DNA of 13,936 nucleotides, taken from assembly GCA_023474975.1 (NCBI GenBank), contig JAMCXE010000043.1:1-13936 (forward strand), given 5' to 3'. Positions 1 through 6,359 of this stretch are shown here, piece by piece. The position numbers were made by a program, and so were the translations under genes. The notes beneath the pieces are model-generated. The model saw nothing but the letters and a program-made list of their open reading frames with translations. It ran no database searches and was not told the DNA's origin. The first letter of the stretch is position 1; the number at the start of each line of letters is the position of its first letter. The DNA comes from Patescibacteria group bacterium. GTDB taxonomy: Bacteria > Patescibacteriota > Minisyncoccia > UBA6257 > 02-FULL-45-10c.

Positions 1-339
1 TTTTTCTCCTCCTTCAAATTCATTTTCCAGATCAAGCTTTTCCGACTCGGCTATTTTATAGACCAGTTTTTCTTCTTTTTTATTTCCGGAAATTATTATT
101 TCATTTCCGATGAACGATGAAATGAATGTGCCGATCGCTAGAAGCAAGATCGCTCCGATGACAATAGAAACATAGCTGTCCTGCAAAAAAGGAGTTTCAT
201 CGGCGGCATGCCAAATACCCCTCCAAAAGAGGATTATTCCCGCCCCGGTTAAAAAAGCATAGACTATAGGACTATGGCTCAACTTCATCCTATTCACATC
301 CTCGAATTTATCAAAAAATCTATAGATCTTTTTGAACAT
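1..339 (-). CDS. Small two-helix membrane protein, C-terminus off the left edge
   Basis: From the ATG at 339 the frame stays open for 113 codons to the window edge, so the C-terminus is missing. The product begins MFKKIYRFFDKFEDVNRMKL. Two hydrophobic segments follow, at about residues 24-41 and 60-85, separated by a short loop containing WRGIWHAAD. A charged tail starts near residue 90 and is rich in Lys and Glu. This matches, from memory, an uncharacterised membrane protein common in Patescibacteria, with a basic N-terminus, the FWRG.WH loop and a GN-II-SG element after helix 2. No enzymatic motif is seen and the function is unknown. The start lies 12 nt after the dcd stop, so the two genes are probably cotranscribed. 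There is no clear Shine-Dalgarno sequence. Codons 10-20 overlap the 31-bp sequence found inverted inside dcd. The aligned length here fits the family, which suggests this is the original copy. Confidence 0.72.
   Translation of the reverse strand, partial: MFKKIYRFFDKFEDVNRMKLSHSPIVYAFLTGAGIILFWRGIWHAADETPFLQDSYVSIVIGAILLLAIGTFISSFIGNEIIISGNKKEEKLVYKIAESEKLDLENEFEGGEK
280..310 (+). repeat. 31-bp inverted repeat, arm A (in the membrane-protein gene)
   Basis: This stretch is the exact reverse complement of 798-828. It codes for part of the N-terminus of the membrane protein, where length and residues fit the family, so it is the likely source copy. The match ends sharply on both sides: 311 against 797 and 279 against 829 are mismatches. 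Confidence 0.95.
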
Positions 340-351
340 TTTTTAAAATAA

Positions 352-921
352 TCAGTTATTTTTAAAAAGATTCCTCGTATCTGTCATGGTTGGACCTTTT
401 TGCCTCATATATAAAGATTTTTTTCTTTTACTATATGGATTTTCCGCCGGTGAAGTCAGCGGGCTTACAGCTATTTGGCAAATATACATTCCCGGATATA
501 AAGCTACAGCGACATTAGACTGATTACTGATCTCTAAAGTAATGGTGCCTTCAAAACCCGGATCTACGAATCCGGCCGTGTGCACCAATATCCCCATTCT
601 CGCCAAAGAACTTTTTCCCTCTACCGTAACAACGATGTCATCAGAAACTTTTATATATTCGGCCGTGCTGGCTATAATAAAGCTTCCCGGATGAACAATA
701 AAGGGCTCTTCTTTTTCTAATTTAATAGTATCCATAAAATGTGCGGGAATTGGCTTTTTGGTATCCAAAAGACTGAATTTATCTATACGAAAAACCTTAA
801 ATTCGAGGATGTGAATAGGATGAAGTTGGGCGGGGCCGATCTGATCCGGAGCCAATTCTTGTTCAAAACCCAACTTTCCCTGTTCTATTAATATTTTTAG
901 ATCTTTATCCGAATAAACCAT
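352..921 (-). CDS. dcd: dCTP deaminase, possibly the bifunctional dUMP-forming type
   Basis: Dcd deaminates dCTP, and the bifunctional form also hydrolyses the product to dUMP for dTMP synthesis. The nucleotide-binding and catalytic block is present: GKSSLARMG (residues 102-110) with S104, S105 and R108, then HTAGFVDPGFEG (114-125) and TLE with E130, the equivalent of the catalytic Glu. The TAGF-DPGF wording resembles bifunctional Dcd-Dut enzymes such as that of Mycobacterium tuberculosis more than the TAHR of E. coli Dcd; this is from memory. I chose the ATG at 921 (189 aa). A TTG at 939 gives six more residues but would sit only a few bases from the likely transcription start below the -10 at 953-958. 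Anomaly: residues 32-39 (QLHPIHIL) stand where the family has the conserved S-V-D-L-R-L-G-N, and their DNA is an inverted copy of the next gene. The protein may be inactive or the assembly wrong. Confidence 0.9.
   Translation of the reverse strand: MVYSDKDLKILIEQGKLGFEQELAPDQIGPAQLHPIHILEFKVFRIDKFSLLDTKKPIPAHFMDTIKLEKEEPFIVHPGSFIIASTAEYIKVSDDIVVTVEGKSSLARMGILVHTAGFVDPGFEGTITLEISNQSNVAVALYPGMYICQIAVSPLTSPAENPYSKRKKSLYMRQKGPTMTDTRNLFKNN
798..828 (-). repeat. 31-bp inverted repeat, arm B (inside dcd)
   Basis: Exact reverse complement of 280-310, with 487 bp between the arms. It begins at the first base of dcd codon 32 and ends at the first base of codon 42. It replaces the conserved VDLRLG segment while keeping reading frame and length. 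The final Glu-Phe codons are shared by the expected dcd sequence and the copied sequence, so a short homology could have guided the switch. Confidence 0.95.
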
Positions 922-952
922 TTTTACTTTTAATATCAAATTTATGTATTAA

Positions 953-961
953 ATTATAGCA
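953..961 (-). promoter_or_regulatory. Extended -10 promoter for dcd
   Basis: On the minus strand this reads TGCTATAAT, a consensus TATAAT with an upstream TG. It lies about 31 nt before the ATG at 921. No good -35 is seen; that position is occupied by the neighbouring terminator stem. Confidence 0.6.
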
Positions 962-971
962 TTTTTCCGAT

Positions 972-1005
972 AAAAAAGCCGCCCGGGAAAAACCGAGGCG
1001 GCTTT
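972..1005 (-). terminator. Intrinsic terminator of the 1011-1463 gene
   Basis: Minus-strand RNA forms a 9-bp stem, AAAGCCGCC (1005-997) with GGCGGCTTT (983-975), with three further pairs possible inside the loop. It is followed by a run of six U at 977-972. It starts 6 nt after the stop codon of the upstream gene. Confidence 0.85.
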
Positions 1006-1010
1006 ATATT

Positions 1011-1463
1011 TCACAAATAAACTATTTTTATTTTCAATCTTTTGGCCTGCCCATGCTCCCATTTAGCCCCAAAAGAACTTTCCCATCCGCGTATAAAGTA
1101 AAAAGCCTTTATCAGACCGGACTCAAAAATAGGAAGATAAAAACTATCCAAGACATTATATCCGCCTTCGCAATAGGATATCCTTTGAATTTTCCATATA
1201 GGTCTCTCAAAGGGCATTTGACTGAAGACCTCGATATTCTTAGCAGACAATTCATCGATCGTCTTTTTAAAGATCTTTATATTCTCAACTCTGCCGCCTC
1301 TGCCTCCCGAGGTTATTGGTCCGCAAACCATAGAAACCGGCTGAGGCATTCTAAGTAAAACCGAATGAGCCACCTTAAAAAGGGATTCAAAACTCCTTGC
1401 CCTTCTCAGGTCAAAAATATCAAACGGCGTCCAATATCTCGGCAATTCAAGCGAATTCGGCAT
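1011..1463 (-). CDS. DUF4406 / nucleoside 2-deoxyribosyltransferase-like protein
   Basis: A 150-aa protein whose parts fit the nucleoside deoxyribosyltransferase-like fold. An early strand and loop VSMVCGPITSGG (about residues 43-54) is followed by an Asn-containing helix that counts along a strand (VENIKIFKKTIDEL). The C-terminal half has DSFYLPIFESGL, then FIRGWESSFGAKWEHGQA, then a last strand LKIKIVYL. The pattern GW-x-S-x-GA-x-x-E is the family's substrate-site helix. Members act on nucleotides or nucleosides, but many DUF4406 proteins have no known reaction, and I cannot name a substrate. The start is fixed by a strong AAGGAGG 10 nt upstream. The gene stands alone, with a terminator right after its stop and a possible TTGACT -35 upstream. 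That differs from neighbours such as dcd and uvrB, which lack a visible SD. Confidence 0.68.
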   Translation of the reverse strand: MPNSLELPRYWTPFDIFDLRRARSFESLFKVAHSVLLRMPQPVSMVCGPITSGGRGGRVENIKIFKKTIDELSAKNIEVFSQMPFERPIWKIQRISYCEGGYNVLDSFYLPIFESGLIKAFYFIRGWESSFGAKWEHGQAKRLKIKIVYL

Positions 1464-1473
1464 AATGATCCAT

Positions 1474-1480
1474 CCTCCTT
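1474..1480 (-). promoter_or_regulatory. Strong Shine-Dalgarno AAGGAGG
   Basis: AAGGAGG on the minus strand, 10 nt before the ATG at 1463. It supports that start. Most other genes in the window have no recognisable SD, so it stands out. Confidence 0.85.
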
Positions 1481-1512
1481 AATATTAAATTATCAAAATA
1501 AAAACTTTTGTT

Positions 1513-1541
1513 AGAATGACGCCAAACAGCAAAAAAGTCAA
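1513..1541 (-). promoter_or_regulatory. Possible promoter of the 1011-1463 gene
   Basis: TTGACT at 1541-1536 is followed after 17 bp by CATTCT at 1518-1513. The -35 is good and the -10 is poor. The -35 is five bases beyond the uvrC stop, so it fits the gap between the genes. Weak on its own; the spacing to the SD is close to that of the better promoter at 3245-3274. Confidence 0.35.
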
Positions 1542-1545
1542 TGAT

Positions 1546-2772
1546 TTAAAATCCTCTGCCCCGCCTCCTATTAAAAGATATCGCTGATCTATGAGCTTCA
1601 TTTCTTATCGCTTGGAATATTTTTTTAGAAGAGATCAAAAGTTCTCTGCCGGATCTTTTAGAATTTGCGATTATCAGCTTATCCGCCATATAAGCGCTGG
1701 CACTATGCCCGCCGATCTTAGCTAGGCCAACAATAGGAATAAAAATATTCCTTTTGGCCAAAATTTCTTTTGCGGCTTTAACTTGATTCATTCCGCCGTC
1801 AACAAAAACAACGTCGGGAAAAGACCACTCTTTATGATTGAATCTTCTTTCCAAGACCTCTTTAAGCATGTCTATGTCGCTGTAATTCTTGCCCCCTTTA
1901 AGATCCTTGATCTTAAATAAGCGATATTCCGCCGGATTTTTCTCGCCATTTTCAAAAACAACCATAGCGCCAACTGGATCTTTACCGGACAAGTGAGAAA
2001 TGTCATAACCCTCGACCCTTCCAAATACGCCGTCCCCCTTTTGAATGCCGATCCTTTCATTTTGCTGAAGCAATGCAATATCGGCAACGTGCTTCAGCGC
2101 TGCTATCTTTTCAGGTCCGCCAGCTGGCGGATTCATTTTTTTTAGTTTTTTTAGCAATCTTTTCTTTTGGCCGCCAAAAAATAAAGCGATATTATCTATG
2201 TTTTTTTTATAATCTTTAGCGGAAATTTCACCTATACATATTCCCGGACATAGACCGATCTGGTAATCAAAGCATGGCCTGCCCTGACCGGGCTGGCACT
2301 TGCCAAAAGGAAAGATTTTTCTTACCAGTCCTAAGGCAGTCCTAAGTAAACGATAACTTTGATACGGTCCAAATATTTTAGCCTTTCCTGCACCGAATTT
2401 TTGAAGCTCCCTGCCTCGCACTGTTAAGATCCTTGGGTATTTGTCTTTGGTGATGACCAGATAATCAAAAGATTTATTGTCTTTTTCTTGAATATTATAT
2501 TTTGGCCAATATTTTTTAATTAAATTAGCCTCTAAAATTATCGCCTCCAAAAGAGTCGCGGTTTTTTCAAATTTTAATCCCTTCGCAGACCGCACCATCT
2601 CCGCAATGCGCGGATCCTTTGTCCTAAAATAGCTCGCGATCCTTTTTTTAAGAGATCCGGCTCTGCCTATATAAATAGGTTTTTTGGCTCCGTCTAAGTA
2701 AAAATACACGCCCGGAGAATTGGGAAAAGTTTTAGAGATCTTTTTTATTTTTTCATAAACAGTTATTGCCAT
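1546..2772 (-). CDS. uvrC: Excinuclease ABC subunit C, short form
   Basis: UvrC makes both incisions around a lesion held by UvrB. The N-terminal GIY-YIG nuclease is clear: SPGVYFYL (19-26), KPIYIGRAGSLKKRI (31-45) and Glu residues in LLEAIILEANLI (74-85). A cysteine-containing linker follows (FPFGKCQPGQGRPCFDY, then LCPGICIG). The C-terminal RNase H-like nuclease is recognised by GYDISH, VDGG and NEAHRSAI. At 408 aa it is far shorter than the roughly 610 aa of E. coli UvrC. It lacks the stretch before GYDISH and the whole HhH tail, ending at NRRRGRGF. The UVR motif (FExAAxxRD in other UvrCs) is missing: after KKLKKM the protein reads NPPAGGPEKIAALKH, where NPPAGG comes from a DNA palindrome. 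Short UvrCs are probably typical of this lineage, but loss of the UVR motif is unusual. The start is the ATG at 2772; no SD is seen. Confidence 0.92.
   Translation of the reverse strand: MAITVYEKIKKISKTFPNSPGVYFYLDGAKKPIYIGRAGSLKKRIASYFRTKDPRIAEMVRSAKGLKFEKTATLLEAIILEANLIKKYWPKYNIQEKDNKSFDYLVITKDKYPRILTVRGRELQKFGAGKAKIFGPYQSYRLLRTALGLVRKIFPFGKCQPGQGRPCFDYQIGLCPGICIGEISAKDYKKNIDNIALFFGGQKKRLLKKLKKMNPPAGGPEKIAALKHVADIALLQQNERIGIQKGDGVFGRVEGYDISHLSGKDPVGAMVVFENGEKNPAEYRLFKIKDLKGGKNYSDIDMLKEVLERRFNHKEWSFPDVVFVDGGMNQVKAAKEILAKRNIFIPIVGLAKIGGHSASAYMADKLIIANSKRSGRELLISSKKIFQAIRNEAHRSAISFNRRRGRGF
2116..2131. repeat. 16-bp perfect palindrome inside uvrC
   Basis: TCCGCCAGCTGGCGGA reads the same on both strands. 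It is GC-rich in an AT-rich gene and codes for the PPAGG of UvrC at about residues 215-219, exactly where the UVR motif should be. It resembles small palindromic dispersed repeats that I recall from Parcubacteria genomes. It occurs only once in this window, so the dispersed nature is inference. Confidence 0.7.
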
Positions 2773-2812
2773 ATTGCTTCTATATTACTCATATCCCGTT
2801 AAAAATCAAAAC

Positions 2813-2839
2813 AAAAAGCGGCTTTTATGGGAAAGCCGC
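2813..2839 (-). terminator. Intrinsic terminator of the 2866-3192 gene
   Basis: On the minus strand, GCGGCTTT (2839-2832) pairs with AAAGCCGC (2825-2818) across a 6-nt loop, then UUUUUGUUUUG. It lies 26 nt beyond the stop. The end of the stem and the U-tract resemble those of the terminator at 3283-3307. Confidence 0.82.
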
Positions 2840-2865
2840 GCAACCCGGAGTTTTTTACTGAATAA

Positions 2866-3192
2866 TTATTTCTTTGACGCCTCGGTCATTTTCTGCATCT
2901 GCGGATAATGCTTATGAGCCTTCCTGTAGTTTTCGTCATCTTTTGGCCAAACATACATCGCATAAACTCCGCCAGCGGAAAATGTCGGACCATTAATGAC
3001 ACAATGATCGGGAACAAGAAATTTGAAAAGTGTTCTTATTTCCTCAATTTCTTTTTTCATTTCGACTGGGGAGCCATTAAGTACGGCACCGAAGCCACTC
3101 CACGAAGGAAATGTAGTGAAACCCTGAGTCCCTAAAAGAACCCTGAAAAGTCTCAATTTCAAACTGCAAGTATAAGCTTTCAAGCGATTCAT
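2866..3192 (-). CDS. Unrecognised 108-aa protein
   Basis: I do not recognise this protein. It begins MNRLKAYTCSLKLRL and is basic at the N-terminus. It then has a Phe/Gly/Ser-rich stretch (GFTTFPSWSGFGAVLNGSP), an acidic-basic helix (VEMKKEIEEIRTLFKFL), a Cys in PDHCVINGPTF, and a Lys/His-rich tail (KAHKHYPQMQKMTEASKK). There is no signal peptide or clear membrane helix. It is a real gene by its signals: a near-consensus promoter (TTGACA-18-TATAGT), AAGGAGG and an intrinsic terminator. The SD decides the start: the ATG at 3192 has an 11-nt spacer, whereas the TTG at 3201 would have only two bases. It stands alone between uvrC and the CYTH gene. The full set of strong signals suggests high expression for a small cytoplasmic protein. 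Confidence 0.75.
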   Translation of the reverse strand: MNRLKAYTCSLKLRLFRVLLGTQGFTTFPSWSGFGAVLNGSPVEMKKEIEEIRTLFKFLVPDHCVINGPTFSAGGVYAMYVWPKDDENYRKAHKHYPQMQKMTEASKK

Positions 3193-3203
3193 AATTATCA
3201 ACT

Positions 3204-3210
3204 CCTCCTT
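3204..3210 (-). promoter_or_regulatory. Shine-Dalgarno that fixes the start at 3192
   Basis: AAGGAGG on the minus strand, 11 nt before the ATG at 3192. The in-frame TTG at 3201 is too close to be the start. Confidence 0.85.
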
Positions 3211-3244
3211 AAAGGATATATTTTTGTTTTTTAAGAACAGCCAA

Positions 3245-3274
3245 ACTATACTCTCAGTGTTGCCTTCTTGTCAA
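3245..3274 (-). promoter_or_regulatory. Near-consensus sigma70-type promoter
   Basis: TTGACA at 3274-3269, an 18-bp spacer, then TATAGT at 3250-3245. This is the best two-box promoter in the window. It gives a leader of about 45 nt to the ATG at 3192, with the SD inside it. Confidence 0.8.
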
Positions 3275-3282
3275 TAAATAAA

Positions 3283-3307
3283 ACAAAAACGGCTTTGTGG
3301 CAGCCGT
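3283..3307 (-). terminator. Intrinsic terminator of the CYTH gene
   Basis: ACGGCT (3307-3302) pairs with AGCCGT (3294-3289) across a 7-nt loop, followed by UUUUGUUUU. The stem is short, but it is placed correctly, 34 nt after the stop at 3341. Confidence 0.72.
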
Positions 3308-3340
3308 CGGGCCAGAGAATTTTAAAAAAAATTCACAAAA

Positions 3341-3808
3341 TTAATCCGGAATTCCAAAGATCGCAAGATGCTGATCTCCGTACCTTTCATCATCGGTAAC
3401 CTCCCTAACAATAAAGTCTTCGGGAAGCTTGAACCGATCCGCAGCTTCTTTATCCGGAAATTCGATCTCTAAGAGAACCAGGCCGCGCAACAAACCTTCA
3501 AAGACACTGAATTTAAAGATAAAGTTGTCTAAAGACTTTTGGGCATAAAAGCGCTTAGATATCCTAATGCCATGGGTAGCGAACCATAATCCGCCAAAAA
3601 CCCAAAAAGGAATTTCGATCTTCCATTCCTGAGGATTAGATCGATCCGTGCTCCTGCACTCCATAAAATATTTTTTTTCGATCTCAAAAAGCTTCAGCTC
3701 GGTATCATCATCAAAGATAAGATATCCCTGACGCATTAAAACTGCGTTATCTTTTCTGATATCCGAAGGAAGACGAGACAATCTAAACACCCTCTTTACC
3801 TCAGCCAT
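3341..3808 (-). CDS. CYTH-fold (triphosphate tunnel) protein with degraded active site
   Basis: CYTH / triphosphate tunnel metalloenzymes hydrolyse tripolyphosphate or make cAMP inside an eight-stranded barrel. The 155-aa length and order match the small bacterial type: an N-terminal strand and LP turn (MAEVKRVFRLSRLP), RQGYL (27-31), a central F-LW-AT-G element near GGLWFATHG, FEGLLRGLVLLEIEF, then the ending EVTDDERYGDQHLAIFGIP. Compared from memory with active members (EIERKF start, LRLR, EYEI, ELD-F), this one has EVKRVF, LKLF, EWKI and KFS-F. The ExExK signature, the paired Arg and the acidic metal ligand of the later strand are therefore mostly gone. EIEF and DERY remain. It may be a binding protein or pseudoenzyme, or act on another substrate. 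It is monocistronic: a GAGG-type SD (AGAGAGGT, about 3815-3822) precedes the ATG and a terminator follows. Confidence 0.78.
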   Translation of the reverse strand: MAEVKRVFRLSRLPSDIRKDNAVLMRQGYLIFDDDTELKLFEIEKKYFMECRSTDRSNPQEWKIEIPFWVFGGLWFATHGIRISKRFYAQKSLDNFIFKFSVFEGLLRGLVLLEIEFPDKEAADRFKLPEDFIVREVTDDERYGDQHLAIFGIPD

Positions 3809-3862
3809 ACCATTACCTCTCTTTTTTAAAGTTATGCTACCTTTAATACTTTAAGAAAAAGC

Positions 3863-6355
3863 CTATTTAGTCAAGTATGGTTTCAGATATTTTCCCGTAT
3901 GTGATCTTTTAACTTCAACTATTTCTTCCGGAGTTCCCGTAGCGATTATTTTTCCGCCGCCTGATCCGCCTTCCGGCCCCATATCGATGATATAGTCGGC
4001 TGTTTTAATTACATGCATATTATGCTCGATGACTATCACTGAATTGCCCTTGTCTACTAGTTTTTGCAAAACATCCAAAAGCATTTTTACGTCTTCATAG
4101 TGAAGACCGGTCGTCGGCTCATCCAAAACGAACACTACGTTCCTGGCCATCGGCTTAGCCAGCTCTTTAGCTAATTTTATGCGCTGAGCTTCACCGCCGG
4201 AAAGAGTCGTGGCGCTTTGCCCAAGTTTTATATATCCCAAACCGACTTCCCTTAAAACTTTCAATACGTCGGTTATCTGATAAATTTCAGAAAATAGATC
4301 ATAAGCCTCATCCACGGTCATATCCAAAACCTCAGCAATGCTCTTGCCTTTATATTTCACCTCCAAAGTTTCTTTGTTAAATCTTTTACCGTGACAAACA
4401 TCGCATTTTACCAATACATCCGGCAAAAAATGCATTTCAATTATTTTCATACCGGCGCCCTCACAGGCCTCGCATCTTCCGCCCGAACGATTAAAAGATT
4501 TAACAAACTTTCCGTACCCCCTCTCCTGAGCTTCGGGCAACATTGAGAAAAGATCCCTTATAGGACCCCAAACTCCGGTATATGTCGCCGGATTAGATCG
4601 CGGCGTCTTGCCTATCGGCGACTGATCTATTTCTATTATTCTTTTTACATATTCAGTTCCGAAAATTTTTGAAATATTTTCGAGATTATTAAAACCGCCG
4701 ATTCTTTTCTGAACGTTCCTAGAAAATATATTTTCTACCAAAGTCGATTTTCCGCTTCCCGAAACTCCGGTAATACAAACAAACCTTCCGAGAGGGACTT
4801 CAAAGTCCAGATTTTTGATATTGTTCGAAGAGGCGCCGATTATTTTTATAGATCCCCTATCTTTATCGCGCCTTCTGCCCGGCAATTCTATCTCTTTTTT
4901 TCCGGTTAGATAATCAATGGTCAATGATCTGCCGGCCGGCTGTTTCAAAACAGCTGGCATATCTCCAGATCTAACAATGGTTCCACCTTTTATTCCCGGT
5001 CCTGGGCCGATATCAACTAGATGATCCGCGTTCAAAATTACACGTTCATCGTGTTCAACTACGATCAAAGTATTTCCATAATCACGAAGCTGCTTCAATA
5101 ATTTCAATAGACGTTCATTATCTCTTTCATGCAATCCTATCGTTGGTTCATCCAAAACATAAAGCGTTCCGGAAAGCTTTGATCCTATCTGGCTCGCTAA
5201 ACGAATACGCTGCGATTCTCCCCCCGAAAGCGTACCGGATTCGCGGTTTAGGGTTAAATAATCCAAACCAACTTCCAATAAAAATTCCAAACGCGAAACT
5301 ATTTCTTTCATCACATTTTTAGCTATTATTTTTTCATTTTCAGAAAGCACGTCTTCTAATTCCGCAAAAAATTCATAAGCTTTGTCTATGGTCAAAGAAA
5401 CCACTTCGTGGATATTTTTATTATTTATTTTTATAGCTAACACTTCTTTTTTAAGACGCGCTCCGCTGCAAACTTCGCAGATCTTTGTTTCGTCAAAAAA
5501 ATCACGCCCCAAACCATGACAAGCCTCGCAGGCGCCGTAAGGACTATTAAAAGAAAAAAGTCGGGGCTCTATTTCCGGAAAAGCAAAGCTATCGTACGGA
5601 CAGGTCCAATGAGATGAAAATAGGATCTCGCCATTATTCTCAAATGCGGCGATAACCAATCCCTTACCGTAATCCAAAGCCGTTTCAACCGCTTCAAAAA
5701 GACGCGTCTGATCACCAACCATAACCTTATCAACGATCACTTCAATAGTATGCATACCATAACGCGACATTTCTATCCTTTCATGCAAGGACTTTATTTT
5801 TCCATCGATCCTCACCTCGCCAAAGCCATCTTCGAAAAGATTTTGTAATAATTGGAAATATTCTCCTTTTCTGCCTCGGACGATCGGCGCGATGATCGTG
5901 GCATAGGCAGATTTATTTTTAGCCGCATTATTTTGTATCGATTCTACCATCTCCTCCAAACTCATCTTTTTTATTGGTCTACCACACTCCGGACAAAACG
6001 GCTGTCCTATTCTGGCATACAAAACTCTTAAATAGTCATAAATTTCGGTAAGCGTGGCCACGGTCGAACGTGGATTATGCGAATGCGCTTTTTGATCTAT
6101 AGCTATTGCCGGAGATAGTCCGGTAATTTCATCCACATCGGGCTTTTCCATTTGACCCAAAAACTGCCTGGCATACGGAGAAAGAGATTCTATATATCTT
6201 CGCTGACCTTCGGCAAAAATAGTTTCAAATGCCAAAGAAGACTTACCGCTTCCGGAAAGCCCCGTAAAAACAACTAATTTATTTTTTGGGATCTCCAGAT
6301 CGATATTTTTAAGATTATTGACCCGGGCTCCCTTTACGATTATTTTGTCTTTCAT
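3863..6355 (-). CDS. uvrA: Excinuclease ABC subunit A
   Basis: UvrA is the damage-sensing ATPase that loads UvrB in nucleotide excision repair. Two ABC units are intact: Walker A GLSGSGKS (32-39) and GVSGSGKS (about 528-536), signatures LSGGESQRIRLA and LSGGEAQRIKLA, and Walker B LYVLDEPTIGLH and VFVLDEPTTGLH. The SHNPRSTV block and the second zinc module (CEACEGAG and CDVCHGKR) are present. At 830 aa it is about 110 shorter than E. coli UvrA. The main gap is just after ACEACHGLG, where the usual stretch before C-x-x-C-x-G-x-R-L is almost absent. The first zinc module reads CPYD rather than CPxC, so one Cys ligand is an Asp; this may be lineage-specific. The start is the ATG at 6355, 4 nt after the uvrB stop, so the two form an operon. 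Confidence 0.97.
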   Translation of the reverse strand: MKDKIIVKGARVNNLKNIDLEIPKNKLVVFTGLSGSGKSSLAFETIFAEGQRRYIESLSPYARQFLGQMEKPDVDEITGLSPAIAIDQKAHSHNPRSTVATLTEIYDYLRVLYARIGQPFCPECGRPIKKMSLEEMVESIQNNAAKNKSAYATIIAPIVRGRKGEYFQLLQNLFEDGFGEVRIDGKIKSLHERIEMSRYGMHTIEVIVDKVMVGDQTRLFEAVETALDYGKGLVIAAFENNGEILFSSHWTCPYDSFAFPEIEPRLFSFNSPYGACEACHGLGRDFFDETKICEVCSGARLKKEVLAIKINNKNIHEVVSLTIDKAYEFFAELEDVLSENEKIIAKNVMKEIVSRLEFLLEVGLDYLTLNRESGTLSGGESQRIRLASQIGSKLSGTLYVLDEPTIGLHERDNERLLKLLKQLRDYGNTLIVVEHDERVILNADHLVDIGPGPGIKGGTIVRSGDMPAVLKQPAGRSLTIDYLTGKKEIELPGRRRDKDRGSIKIIGASSNNIKNLDFEVPLGRFVCITGVSGSGKSTLVENIFSRNVQKRIGGFNNLENISKIFGTEYVKRIIEIDQSPIGKTPRSNPATYTGVWGPIRDLFSMLPEAQERGYGKFVKSFNRSGGRCEACEGAGMKIIEMHFLPDVLVKCDVCHGKRFNKETLEVKYKGKSIAEVLDMTVDEAYDLFSEIYQITDVLKVLREVGLGYIKLGQSATTLSGGEAQRIKLAKELAKPMARNVVFVLDEPTTGLHYEDVKMLLDVLQKLVDKGNSVIVIEHNMHVIKTADYIIDMGPEGGSGGGKIIATGTPEEIVEVKRSHTGKYLKPYLTK

Positions 6356-6359
6356 ATTT

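Noticed and set aside
922..939. TTG start six codons upstream for dcd
   Set aside because: The TTG lies only a few bases from the probable transcription start, and Dcd proteins normally begin near the ATG at 921.
1053..1358. 101-codon plus-strand frame opposite the DUF4406-like gene
   Set aside because: The minus-strand gene has an SD, a terminator and a recognisable fold; this frame has none.
2969..2980. TCCGCCAGCGGA as a second copy of the uvrC palindrome
   Set aside because: It shares only part of the sequence and lacks the AGCT centre. Chance similarity in a coding region is likely.
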